A stretch of DNA of 64,000 nucleotides from positions 13,650,580 through 13,714,579 of the forward strand of contig OY783198.1 in the NCBI GenBank assembly GCA_963678675.1, read 5' to 3'. Made by a program: the position numbers and the translations under genes. The notes below the pieces were generated by a model that was not told the origin of the DNA, did no database searches, and was given only the letters and a program-made list of their open reading frames with translations. Within the stretch, counting starts at the first letter, position 1; every line of letters begins with the position of its first letter. Shown piece by piece: positions 53,533-64,000 of this stretch. This DNA is from Xiphydria camelus (taxonomy: Eukaryota; Arthropoda; Insecta; Hymenoptera; Xiphydriidae).

Positions 53533-55193
53533 TTTGTATGACTAAAATCAAATTACAACTTCGCCACACGATCATAAAATAGTAGACAGGTTGCCCTGTT
53601 TCTCTCGGATGTCTCGGACGGAATCCGGCTGCAATAAACGAACAGAGCTCGGACGTCCAAGTCGTCCGTTAAGTCGGCCGACTGATTATTCGGACGAATA
53701 CGGCTCCAGTGGACGGCCAGCCTAAGACGAAAGTAGGCGTTGACTTAGTAGATCAGATGTGTGGAATATACAATGCAGCGAGAACAACAAAGCGATGGCC
53801 AATGGTTATATTCTGTAACTTACTAAACATATCCAAAATAAATGCTTGCTGCGTGTATAAAGCTAACGAGAAAGTCTACCACCCTAATGAGAAAGTCTTT
53901 AGATCTAACTTTATTGAAAAGTTTGTATGGGAGCTTATAAAACGCCAAATTGAGCACCGATCAACTATTTCTTTCCCACCAAGAGAACTAAGGCGACGAG
54001 CGCGACACCTACTTGGACTTGAAGAAATTCCTTCTCTTCCCCCTGCATCAGATATACCAAATACAATTCGTCGTTGCTACATCTGTTCCCAGGAGAAGTC
54101 GCAATAAATCCATAAGAAAAAGGATATAGCCGGATAAGCATGTAAAAACTGCCCCGCTTGAATTTTTTTCCCATTCAGGTATATTGTGTGTTTGTGTATA
54201 AGTAAGCTCTCCCTAAATTTTTAGATCAAAATATTCATTTAATCAAAAGTTATCGTCAAAAAACCGAAAAACGAAAATATTTTTTATCTCGAAAATTACT
54301 CGACCAAATTTCGCACAGCAAAATATATGTTATGCACCATCAGGTAGCTAAATTATAAAAAAAGTTTTGAATTGTTTTGTCCATGAATAAAGAAAAACAA
54401 CAAGTTTGAATTTTTCAATAATTTTTATTTTGCATATAAAAAATAACACCAACGCCGTTTTTTAAAAATATAGATTCTAGCACAATTAAACTATGATATA
54501 TAATTTTTACAAGATGATTGGTGTAGGACAACAAGTCGAAATAAATTAATGAAAATTATACATCTTCTCTTCCGCCGTTTTCCTAACGTAATAGATAGCG
54601 GGAAACGGCGGAAGCATAGTTGTACACCTATTAATTCGAAATTTTACTGTACAAAAATAATAGTATTTACTTACAATTAATTATTACTAACGAGAATACA
54701 ATTTACCACATGTGTGTAATATATGTACATATAAATCGAAATTAAATGAAATTAAATGAAACTGACATAGAGAAGCTTCGTTTTAATCTTCATCGCTTTC
54801 GTGATTTATTGTGGGTTCAATATTTTCTTTTTGAAATAGTTTGCTTAGTGTTTCTGCAGGTTTAATAACCTTTGTTTGATATCGCGCAAATGACAAATAA
54901 TAAATAATTGAAGGGCTTCTTTCAAAAATAACATTTGTCAAAAACGCCAATCCATGTAGTATTGGTAATAATGCCTACTCTTTCGTTTTATCTAGCCGTG
55001 TAGTGGTGCCTACTCTTTCATTATATTATAAAAAGCAAGCCGTCTTACAAATTAAACTGGTTTTTGGAAGTATTTTATTGTCTAGTTTTTTATCTAAAAG
55101 GTTGAACTTTTGTTTGATAATCCCATGTATAGCTTCTACTGCCCACCGAATTTTAGTGACATATCGAGAGTGATTTGATTCTTCACACGACAA

Positions 55194-55441
55194 TAGGGAG
55201 GTTCGGACCAAAAAAATTTTATGTTTTTTCTCTATGGAAACTATTATGCATGTGTAAGTAACCATGTACGTGAAAGAATTTAAAAAAAATAAATAAAATT
55301 TACTACTTCAAATTGCACATTGTAACTCTGGCGATAACGTTAGGGACGAGAACGTTTTCTTATTGGTTTGACGTCACTTGCCAGACACAAGCTCCGCCTT
55401 CTCCCGAGGAGCAGTGCAGGCATACAGCACGAACCTCCCTA
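55194..55441. mobile_element. MITE with TAGGGAGGTTCG ends inside DDE_Tnp_4
   Basis: TAGGGAGGTTCG at 55194 and CGAACCTCCCTA ending at 55441 bound a 248-bp unit. Removing it joins GACAA to TTGAG and restores the transposase frame (AQLSCEES on the minus strand) with no duplicated bases left over. Confidence 0.75.
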
Positions 55442-55449
55442 TTGAGCAC

Positions 55450-58153
55450 TAGACTAAGAGCTAGTGACATTTTTCAGTGATTATTTAGTTAAGGCCTATT
55501 TTTTGAGAGAATGTTGTGGGGGGCATGTCTAAGTGCCATCCGTGAGGATTAGCCTTGATAGCGGTATGGAAGGCTGGCGGAACGCCCCCAACTTGTAAAA
55601 AATAGTGCACAAAATTATTATTTAGTTAAGGCTGAAATTTTGTTTACTATTCATCTGGTAGTCCACAATTATGAATATAAATTGGCGGATCGATTGGCCG
55701 GCATTAAAAGGGTGGCGGATCATCCTAAATACGTCGTGTGAACAATAAAATTGTTATTATTTAGTTAAGCCTCAATTTTTAATATGTTATTGAGACAACT
55801 GTTTCAAGTGGAAATTTAAATTGGCGGAACGAAATATTGGCATTAACTACCTGGCGGAACGGTTTAAACATCCATTGTGCGCGCCTCGATTTCGTGTTGT
55901 TTGCCGCAGAATTTTTTATATTAGGAATGCTTCTAATATAGATAATGATTTTGTTTATTTTCTGGAATCTTTTTAGTAATAATAGTAATTTAGTTTCCCT
56001 GGAGTTAAAATTTTAGCGCTCATTCAATATTGATGAGCTTCAATATATCAATCAAACATCAGTCTTATGTTAGGACACTCAACATTTTATTTGTGATGTC
56101 AGATGTTTTAACAATTTTTAAAACGGATGAATGGTATAATTTTTTTTAAAATACCCTTTTGGCATTTGACCGACGATATAGTGCTTTATACAAATATAAC
56201 GAGGTGCGTGAAGTGAAAGAATATTTTTAACAGAAATTTTTTTAAAGCGAACTAATTTCTTAGAGTATTTATCGACTTACAAATATATGGTATGTACTTC
56301 ATATAAAGACAATTTTAATACCGTCAGTTGTTCGATCATCTAATCATCTTCTGTGTCCGGCCAGTCAGAATCGTCACCTTCGTCAACTGAATTCAGATCA
56401 CTAGATGCTCGGGAGCCTACGTCTATAAATTTAAACAAATTGATTAGAAAAATGTAATATTTTTTGTTTATATTTACTGTTAAATCTGCATACCTGATTC
56501 AATGTCACTGTTGCAATCATTGTCGCTTTTATTGGAATCTTCAACAAGTACATCTCCAAGAAATTCAGGCAATTGATCTCCTTGAAACCAGACGAATTCA
56601 TACTTGCCGTCGTTGATGCACCAGCCATGGTTTTCTGGAGATTTGTCCGTTGATTGTTGCAAATTTGCATTTAGCCAGATACTGGCAATTTACGAGCTCC
56701 GCAGTAGTTGCTGTTGCACTTCAGTTGAGCATGGTGGCAAGTTTGATGCGTCGCAATTGCGGATGTTTTTTGCAAATGAGTACGTAGAGTGTCTGCAACT
56801 TTATAAGCTTCGTTAAAGAGTACCAAATGAGCTTCATTAACGGTGTTTGCGTTTTTGACACCATACATCCGGCAGATAAATTCTTGCAAAACAGGAAACA
56901 CTGCTGAAGTGTCAACATCATCTTTGCCTAGGTCTTCAAATGCCTTTTGATAATTATAGAACGCCTTCAATAACTGATATGATTTATTTTTTCCTTTACG
57001 GGAAGGGTTGTAATCACACCCTGTAAGGGCGTGGAAGCCAGGCAGAGCTCTTGAGAATGTTGAGAAGGTTGAGCTCTTGAGAATGTGAACAGTGACATTG
57101 AATCAGGTATGCAGATTTAACAGTAAATATAGACAAAAAATATTAAATTTTTCTAATCAATTTGTTTAAATTTATAGACGTAGGTTCCCGAGCATCTAGT
57201 GATCTGGATTCTGTTGACGAAGGTGACGATTCTGACTGGCCGGACACAGAAGATGATTAGATGATCGAACAACTGACGGTATTAAAATTGTCTTTATACG
57301 AAGTACCTACCATATATTTGTAAGTCGATAACTACTCTAAGAAATTAGTTCGCTTTAAAAAAATTTCTGTTAAAAATATTCTTCCACTTCACGCACCTCG
57401 TTATATTTGTATAAAGCACTATATCGTCGGTCAAATGCCAAAAGGGTATTCTAAAAAAAAATTATATCATTCATCCGTTTTAAAAATTGTTAAAACTTCC
57501 GACATCACAAATAAAATGTTGAGTGTCCTAACATAAGACTGATGTTTGATTGATATATTGAAGCTCATCAATATTGAATGAGCGCTAAAATATTAACTCC
57601 AGGGAAAAACTAAATTACTATTATTACTAAAAAGATTCCAGAAAATAAACAAAATCATTATCTATATTAGAAGCATTCCTAATACAAAAAATTCTGCGGC
57701 AAACAACACGAAATCGAGGCGCGCACAATGGATGTTTAAACCGTTCCGCCAGGTAGTTAATGCCAATATTTTGTTCCGCCAATTTAAATTTCCACTTGAA
57801 ACAGTTGCCTCAATAACATATTAAAAATTGAGCCTTAACTAAATAATAAAAATTTTATTGTTCACACGACATATTTAGGTTGATCCGCCACCTTTTTAAT
57901 GCCGGCCAATCGATCCGCCAATTTATATTCATAATTGTGGACTACCAGATGAATAGTAAACAAAATTTCAGTCTTAACTAAATAATAATTTTGTGCACTA
58001 TTTTTTACAAGTTGGGGGCGTTCCGCCAGCCTCCCATACCGCTATCAAGGTTAATCCTCACGGATGGCACTTAGACATGCCCCCCACAACATTCTCTCAA
58101 AAAATAGGCCTTAACTAAATAATCACTGAAAAGTGTCACTAGCTCTTAGTCTA
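55450..58153. mobile_element. Academ foldback derivative with arms of about 1.06 kb
   Basis: TAGACTAAGAGCTAGTGAC at 55450 and its complement ending at 58153 open two arms (to 56512, and from 57088). The 3-bp target CAC is duplicated at 55447-55449 and 58154-58156. Each arm contains the last intron and last exon of an Academ-like gene, then three regular subterminal repeats (TTATTTAGTTAAG at 55481, 55618 and 55757). The loop carries the C-terminal coding part listed below. Removal restores the DDE_Tnp_4 frame (KGKRAQ). Confidence 0.85.
56340..57045 (-). pseudogene. Academ-like transposase C-terminal fragment
   Basis: On the minus strand: LPGFHALTGCDYNPSRKGKN then KSYQLLKAFYNYQKAFEDLG, VFPVLQEFICRMYGVKNANT and, after frame changes, GKYEFVWFQGDQLPEFLGDV with an acidic end. 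The last intron is 56423-56493 (GT-AG, 71 bp). The last exon ends DSDWPDTEDD at 56340. The order matches the end of the gene at 5358-10260, including the LPGFHALTG-like block, the NDG.Y.F.W-like block, the intron position and the acidic tail. It is a second, diverged member of the same family. Confidence 0.75.
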
Positions 58154-60327
58154 CACGTTTTCCTTTTAATGCAGGCATGTCTACTTCAAAAACACATTGC
58201 TCTTCTAAATATTCTATAATATACCGGAAGCCTCTATCAAAAGGACCAGTTTATTTCCTCTACGAAGCAAGTTTCTCAATTCTGGTGAAGAATTTAAAAT
58301 ATCACGTAGAATCTGTGCATCATTAACATTTGCCAAATAAGGACCGAATACATCGACAATATAACCGTTTGTCGTACAAATTGTAAATGGCTTGCATAAG
58401 GGTACTTTTTTTGGCCAGAGTATGATTTGCGTTGATACTCATTATTAGAGCTTTTTTGATGTCTAATGTACGTACCATCACATATAAGAATTAATTCACT
58501 ATCTGCATTCAAGAGTTCTTTAGCAATTGTAGAAGTCTCATTTTCAATGAGATTGTCTCTCTTAACACTATTCAAACCAAAATAAAAAGGGAGATCATCT
58601 TTTTCAAAAGATTTCAAAAGTTCGTCAAAATAATCGGAGACAAGTTGTTCACGTTGTAACTGTAAAAATGAATAAATCATACTATTTGAATTTACACTTC
58701 TTAATTTCGAAGAAAGCATATTTCGTATTTCATTTAGGTATATTTTCATATGAGAAACCAGTCAGTAACTTCACTTGATCTTCAAGGTAAGAAAAATTAC
58801 CTATTTTTTCTAGAAGTGTAGAATTGCTGTCTACAGAAGAATTGTCCAACAATTTTTGTAGATCAGAGGCTTCTACAAAACTTGAATTAAACATCACTTT
58901 TAAATATCGCTGTTTTAATGAATATAAACCTAACCCCTTCAGACCTGATTTTTGTTTGTTTGTTGAAAACATTTTTTTGCGTTTGATTCTTGTTCCTAGT
59001 GGTCAATAAAATACATTTATGAAAAAATGTTGGAAATTATGCTACTACATAATATATTTATTTCAGAATGTACATATATATGTGTATATCTAATTTTACA
59101 CCGATTTGATAAAAGCATTGTATTTAGATGATAAACATTCTAGCACATTTATAAAGGTGTAAGTAGTAACAAATACTCGCTCGATTGCCGATTAACTGTT
59201 TTTTTTTCTAGAGAAATAGACCACGACTTATAAGAGTGTTACATCTAACCTACACGATCTGCGTCTGATGAAACTTAAGAGGGGCTAGTTCAACCGTTTG
59301 CCACCAGATTGTACAAAAAATGCTTTAGTGGGTAGAGAACATGTGCACTAACATGTACATAAGGTCTATGTAGATTATTTTAATAAAACAAATAAATTTA
59401 TGTGTAACTAAAACTACGTACATACAGATGTACGCCAGGTCTGAAGGGGCTAATTCTATCGGCCATTCCGGGATCTTACGATACACATGCGAGTGTGCAA
59501 ACGGCAAAAGAACGGTCGGTTGTTGTTCCCATAGGTATAGCTTCAATTATTTATTATTTGTCATTTGCGCGATATCAAACGAAGGTTATTAAACCTGCAG
59601 AAACACTAAGCAAACTATTTCAAAGAAAATATTGAACCGACAATAAATCACGAAAGCGATGAAGATTAAAACGAAGCTTCTCTATGTCAGTTTCATTTAA
59701 TTTCATTTAATTTCGATTTATATGTACATATATTACACACATGTGGTAAATTGTATTCTCGTTAGTAATAATTAATTGTAAGTAAATACTATTATTTTTG
59801 TACAGTAAAATTTCGAATTAATAGGTGTACAACTATGCTTCCGCCGTTTTCCGCTATCTATTACATTAGGAAAACGGCGGAAGAGAAGATGTATAATTTT
59901 CATTAATTTATTTCGACTTGTTGTCCCACACCAATCATCTTGTAAAAGTTATATATCATAGTTTAATCGTGCTAGAATTTATATAAAAAAACGGCGGGGG
60001 TGTTATTTTTTATATACAAAATAAAAATTGTTGAAACATTCAAACTTGTTTTTCTTTATTTATGGACAAAACAATCCAAAACTTATTTTATAATTTAGCT
60101 ACCTGATGATGCGTAACATATATTTCGCTGTGCGAAATTTGGTCGAGTAGTTTTCGAGATAAAAAATATTTTCATTTTTCGGTTTTTTGATGATAACATT
60201 TGATTAAATGAATATTTTGATCTAAAAATTTTGGAAGAGCTTACTTATACACAAACACATAATATACCTGAATGGGAAAAAAATTCAAGCGGGGACAATT
60301 TTTACGTGCTTATGCTATACTCTTTGT

Positions 60328-61027
60328 CAAAAATGTAGCAAACACGCATGCAAAGAGCAAATGAGGGATGTTTGTACTACTTGTTTTTCAGAATAAAAAA
60401 AGCTTATATTTAGCTACTGTTTTTTTCGTTTATATATTATATCAGCTGACCTAGCGAACTTCGTACCGCCTCAGAATCAATAAATGTTTTGTTAACTTAA
60501 AAACGAAATGTATTTTAGTTACACTTAAATTAATTTAATTCACTTTCCAGCAAGGCATTTGCTTTATTGTAACGAATCGAAATGATTCGCGTAGCATTAT
60601 TGCACTACTTTCTGTTAAATTATTTGCTGGATAGGTTGCACTCGGGTCGATTCCCTTCATTGAAGCACTTTGTGATATACGATACTGATACAAATTTTTT
60701 AATTTTCTTACTTTCCAATACGCGAGGAAACTTCTCTAGAAACATTAATTTCTTAATAAATTTTTTTTTCGTAAATTTTTCAGATGTTTTAATACTTATT
60801 CTGCTATTCGTGGCGGAAACAAATCCAAGAATCAAAGGTCATAAAAATGTGTCCAGACGTTCTTTAGTTATAAATAGTGTAACTAAAATAAACAAAGGTT
60901 TTATATATAGAGATAAATGAAAAAAAACGGTAGCTTAATATAAGCTTTTTTTAGTAGTAGTGTAAACATTAAAAGTAGTACAAACATCCTTCATGTGCTC
61001 TTTGCAAGCGTGTTTGCTACATTTTTG
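60328..61027. mobile_element. TIR element, CAAAAATGTAGCAAACACGC ends
   Basis: CAAAAATGTAGCAAACACGC at 60328 is matched in complement at 61027, with arms of about 110 bp (GAGCAAATGAGGGATGTTTG). The interior has an open frame at 60582-60920 (112 codons, Leu/Phe-rich) without a known motif. Confidence 0.75.
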
Positions 61028-61757
61028 ATTAATTTTTCTTATTGATTTATTACTTCTCTTATATATATATTATATATATATGTATTTTAATTTTTCTCTT
61101 TTGTTGTTCATTTAAGTATTACTATATTTGTTAACTGAAATACAGTTCAATTTGTCTCTTAAAATAGTGTTTTTTCTGCTGCTCTTTATTGTTGGCGTGC
61201 AAATAAATGTACATCAAAAACACAGGTGTACGCGTTTTATAATATCATAACATCTGGGTAAAATGTGCATGTTTTATATATATTAAATGCCAAAATATAT
61301 ACATCAATTAACATAAAATAATAAGTAATAATAATTTAATAAGCTAATCTTATTATAAACAATATAAAATGGATTACCATCGTAATCCACGCGACCATCC
61401 ACGTTAGTATAATCCACCCGCCACTAGAGGGTTAAGAGCAATGATTGAATTTTAAAAATAGATATTTTTAAATTTCTAGCGAGTCTAGTAAATGAATGAC
61501 AATCATAAAACTTAAATACTTGTAAGCAAATTTCACTATTAATGAAGAATTGGCCCTGTTTCGCGGTGAGGTCGACGTTTTTGATCTTTTTAACAACAGC
61601 TATTTAACAGTTATCAAATAGAAAAGGGAGTTCTTCGCAACACCTTCTCTTGTAGAGTCAATTGAAACTAATACCGCCGGAATCAAATTCAGGGAAAAAA
61701 TCTAGTATAAACCCATCCGATTTACCATACGATATTCGGTAGTTTCGAGATAATCAC
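61028..61757. other. AT-rich intergenic DNA
   Basis: No gene. A TATA-rich tract lies at 61060-61080. At 61370-61436 is a repeat end (ATCCACCCGCCACTAGAGGG) related to the piece at 33165. Confidence 0.5.
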
Positions 61758-62473
61758 CTTTAAGGGGTTACACCACTTTGAAATTTTCAAGAAATCAAAA
61801 CATTTTTGTTTGGCTGAAAATACTCTTATACAAAATGATATGCCGTTAGTTACAAATTGATACCTATCTAAAGTGAAAGAGCAATTTTTGAAGTGTAGAA
61901 ACAGAGACGTGCATAAGTGCGCTAATGTTCTCGCGAAACTTTAAACGCGTTTTTTTCAAAACTACATTTTAAAAACCGGTGGGCACTCTAGCTCCGCCAA
62001 TTTTCAATCAATCGTCTTGATTCTTTTTTTATTTTATTCGTTATATATTTATCTAGCGAAATACGTACGGTTTTTTGAAAGTATTAATATTTGCGTTTTT
62101 TATGCCACATTAATTAACGAAATTAGGGCAAAATATGTATCTTTCCTTTCAAATCGATGCCATTTTGTGAAAAATGCATATATCGCTAGCTTTTGAGCTA
62201 CAGAAATTAATTCTTTTTCGTTTATTGTTCTAACTTCAACCTGGACTGAGTTTTGTCCACCGCACGATTATCGATTTTCGCAGCGCTTCAGTAAATCGCA
62301 TTTAAAGCCGCCATTTTTATAAATAAAAAAAATACAAACAACATTTTTTGTAGTTTAATAGTAGTATAATACCTTACTGTACTTTAATTTGGGTAAAAAC
62401 GTTTCAATTCTTCAGAAAAAATTCTTGAGAAACCGTAATTTTTGGGTGGATCAAGGTGGTATAACCCCTTAAA
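61758..62473. mobile_element. 716-bp MITE, CTTTAAGGGGTTACACCAC ends
   Basis: CTTTAAGGGGTTACACCACT at the left is matched by GTGGTATAACCCCTTAAAG at the right. No coding capacity in the interior. The target duplication is unclear. Confidence 0.7.
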
Positions 62474-62926
62474 GTATTCACCGAGATTCGCGTGAACCTG
62501 ACGTGCTATTACCACATTAAATTATTCCAAGTGTCATTGATGCAAGGCCCGTATGTCTTCCCCAGTTTCTGCAACTTCAACACCTTACACTCCCGACGGC
62601 TCAAGTGTTAGGTAGATATTATCCACCCCACTTTGTTTATACCTTACACACACGACATTCAGGCTTATCAAAACTCTTATTATTATTTTGGGAAAATCAT
62701 ACACACAACATTCCAGTAATATATCCTTGCTCGAAGCAGGTGTGAGTAGGTACAAGCGAAAACTCTATCTGGCCCGTAGGCCAGAGCGGATCGAGAATTA
62801 CTTTACAAAACTTACTCTCTACATTTCCTTCACATTTAAAAATATTTACATACAAATTTAATGACAAATTTGTATGTAATGAAACTGTTATAATAAAAAT
62901 TGTCGTAAAATAATGTCTCCCGCAAG
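62474..62926. other. Upstream region of the odorant receptor
   Basis: No gene seen. A hairpin is formed by ACATACAAATTTAATGACAA and its partner at about 62848-62880. The promoter or a first exon of the receptor may lie here, but I cannot identify either. Confidence 0.4.
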
Positions 62927-63953
62927 GAACAGAAAAGTTTCGACCAAGCGGCACAATTGATAATCTGGAACAAGCGGCTCCTCTCCACGTTAGGTCTCTG
63001 GCCGGAAGAGCGCAGCGATCTACTCTTCGCCATTAATATTATCTACTTCGCCTTTCACATGATACTGGAATACGCGGATCTCGTCCTCTTCGTGTCCGAT
63101 CTCGAGCACGTAGTGATGAACCTGACGGAGAACCTTGCCTTCACGCAGATATTCTTCCGAATTATCATGATACGTTATCATAATCACCGATTAGGCGTAC
63201 TACTGAAGGAAGTTATAGAGGATATCGATATCAAGAAGTATAAGACGCGAGATGGGAGAAGAGCCTTCGTAGCGTATTATGCTAAATCCAAGGTATTTGC
63301 CTCGCTGTCGGTGCTATTCATCTCTCTGACCGCTTCATCGTACTACATGAAACCATTGATGAGCAACCGAAACCCCGAGGCTAGTGAGTAATCGAAAAAC
63401 GAACGCGTAGCCGTTTCGACCGTTAAGAATATAGCAAAACGACACCGAAAGATTACTTTTGATGTCTTCGTGTTCCAAGATACCTTGCCGACCGTGGCGG
63501 AAAGTTCGCCACCGAATTTCGAGCTGCCCTATCATTTTTACCTGCTGTATAAGGTGAACGATTCGCAAACTTACATCCTCACGTATGCCTCTCAGCTTTA
63601 CTTCGCCGTTGTTACTGGTTTTGGGCAAGCTGCTACTGAGTGCCTCATGATAACTCTGGTATTTCATATCTGCGGTCAATTGTCTATACTGGCGCTTCAA
63701 ATCCGTAACCTCTGCAACGACTCAACCAAATGCAGCGAGGAAATACACGACGTAATTGAAGCTCACAATCGGCTGTTACGGTAAAATCGGTGATTGATAA
63801 GTTTCTACGAATTAACTTCCAACTCGACGTTCCAAGTCCTTCATACATTGTAGCATGGGGAAATCGATCCAAGAGATCTTCAGTGCGATACTTTTGGAAC
63901 ATATAGTGGGGGCAACTTCCATCATCTGCATCCTTGGTTACCAAGTTTTAACG
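62927..63953 (+). CDS. Insect odorant receptor (7tm_6), 5' two-thirds
   Basis: Three exons are visible: 62927-63383, 63480-63780 and 63854-63953, with GT-AG introns of 96 and 73 bp joining in frame. The start is uncertain. The frame is open from 62909 without an ATG, and CGCAAG at 62921-62926 could be a splice acceptor, so a short first exon may lie upstream. The protein shows WNKRLLSTLGLWPEERSDLL, where the LGLWP block is typical of the receptor N-terminus. Membrane segments follow around LLFAINIIYFAFHMILEYA, SVLFISLTASSYYMKP, YFAVVTGFGQAATECLM and the third exon LEHIVGATSIICILGYQVL. These receptors are seven-helix ligand-gated cation channels with inverted topology that pair with the co-receptor Orco in olfactory neuron membranes. 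About 275 of roughly 390-400 residues are present. A donor follows at 63954 and the conserved C-terminal exons lie outside the window. Confidence 0.88.
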
Positions 63954-64000
63954 GTAAGTCCCCGACGTTCCTTGAGCGGTAGCGAGAATTTGGGCACGCG

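Larger units (their letters stand above)
52918..53722. mobile_element. PIF/Harbinger deletion derivative inside piggyBac
   Basis: 805 bp, starting GGCTGGCCGTCCACTGGAGC and ending with its complement, with the TAA target duplicated at 52915-52917 and 53723-53725. Removing it restores the piggyBac frame exactly (CYNK joined to TKVGVD). It keeps parts of both Harbinger genes, listed below. Confidence 0.95.
51639..54160 (+). pseudogene. Decayed piggyBac transposase
   Basis: The ATG at 51639 (MSEPKKRRLEISKDP) starts a Ser/Glu-rich N-terminus. RGNTFTRSVRSHNIIKLFPG follows by frame change. After an insertion come FAPIREVFEIFLANFQNNF, LLAFRGRCAFKQYIPSKPYR and YGIKMFALADVKTAHTFN. Then TGDN, a part reading YCPKKNKTVILISSMH, and after the Harbinger insertion VGVDLVDQMCGIYNAARTTK with RRCYICSQEKSQ and a later ACKNC. 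These match the DDE_Tnp_1_7 domain and the C-terminal Cys-rich domain. The usual DEQ at the first catalytic Asp is EE followed by a stop here, so it is inactive. GVDLVDQM supplies the third Asp. Confidence 0.85.
55026..58972 (-). pseudogene. DDE_Tnp_4 superfamily transposase, split by insertions
   Basis: On the minus strand: MFSTNKQKSGLKGLGLYSLK (58972), LLTGFSYENIPKYLNEIRNM, then LILICDGTYIRHQKSSNNEY (first catalytic Asp in CDGT). After a frameshift at about 58400 come VPLCKPFTICTTNGYIVDVF and GPYLANVNDAQILRDIL (second Asp), then YLEEQCVFEVDMPALKGKR up to 58157. The coding sequence resumes at 55449 with AQ and at 55193 with LSCEESNHSRYVTKIRWAVE, which holds the final catalytic Glu, then AIHGIIKQKFNLLDKKLDNK. 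The Academ foldback and the MITE occupy the space between. The motif order is that of the DDE_Tnp_4 (Harbinger-like) family. N-terminal frame breaks show the gene is dead. Confidence 0.8.
54115..60335. mobile_element. Inverted-repeat structure with DDE_Tnp_4 transposase inside
   Basis: Left arm 54115-54925 is complementary to 59530-60335 (for example CGTTTTCCTAACGTAATAGA against its near-complement at 59866, and GTGTACAACTATGCTTCCGC at 59824). Arms are about 810 bp. The outermost bases overlap the Cys-rich end of the piggyBac remnant (ACKNC), so the exact ends are uncertain. The middle holds the transposase gene listed below, interrupted by an Academ foldback and a MITE. Confidence 0.75.

Noticed and set aside
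60582..60920. 112-codon Leu/Phe-rich frame as a membrane protein gene
   Set aside because: It lies inside a TIR element in AT-rich DNA, where Phe/Leu/Ile-rich frames arise by chance, and no family is recognised.

Overview
The window looks like a repeat-rich, AT-rich stretch of an insect nuclear genome, most likely a hymenopteran and plausibly an ant. The reasons are short GT-AG introns, an insect-type odorant receptor gene at the right end, TTAGG-type repeats, and a transposon mix typical of ant assemblies (piggyBac, mariner/Tc1, PIF/Harbinger, pogo-like, Academ-like, Gypsy, Copia, non-LTR). The species call is inference. There are no bacterial-type operons, no CRISPR array and no confident RNA gene. 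The only gene that looks like a working host gene is the odorant receptor at about 62.9-63.95 kb, whose 3' exons lie outside the window.

Layout, left to right. 0-2 kb: no gene, one 421-bp MITE. 2.0-5.3 kb: two tandem arrays built on a CCTAYATAGGC core flank a small DUF4806-like coding remnant. 5.36-10.26 kb: a long, frameshifted gene with an XPG/FEN1-like nuclease part, best explained as an AcademX-type DNA transposon protein and interrupted by a MITE. 11.74-21.15 kb: a nearly intact Gypsy LTR retrotransposon on the minus strand (965-bp LTRs, 4-bp target duplication CAAC, gag, pol and a third zinc-knuckle ORF). 21.2-27.15 kb: a decayed Copia element on the minus strand, split by a 2.2-kb nest of foldback elements. 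27.2-35 kb: small repeats, mariner, Tc1 and Helitron-like scraps, a SINE-like unit and a 200-N assembly gap. 35.1-37.0 kb: a 5'-truncated non-LTR element followed by a 1.27-kb foldback.

37.1-50.1 kb: one pogo-like transposase gene (minus strand) split by about 10 kb of later insertions, which contain two inverted copies of an Ulp1-protease-like gene and many foldback elements. 51.6-54.2 kb: a decayed piggyBac transposase interrupted by a PIF/Harbinger deletion derivative. 54.1-60.3 kb: an inverted-repeat structure holding a DDE_Tnp_4 transposase, interrupted by an Academ foldback and a MITE. 60.3-62.5 kb: two more inverted-repeat elements. 62.9-63.95 kb: the odorant receptor.

The main theme is nested transposition. 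Several insertions can be reversed on paper: removing them restores the host reading frame exactly, or an uninterrupted copy of the same site lies elsewhere in the window. This fixes boundaries and target duplications for at least three element families without any outside data. The two most informative systems are the Academ-like elements (nuclease gene plus regularly spaced subterminal repeats) and the Gypsy element, which has a textbook -1 frameshift signal and an extra ORF ending in a second copy of the gag-type zinc module.
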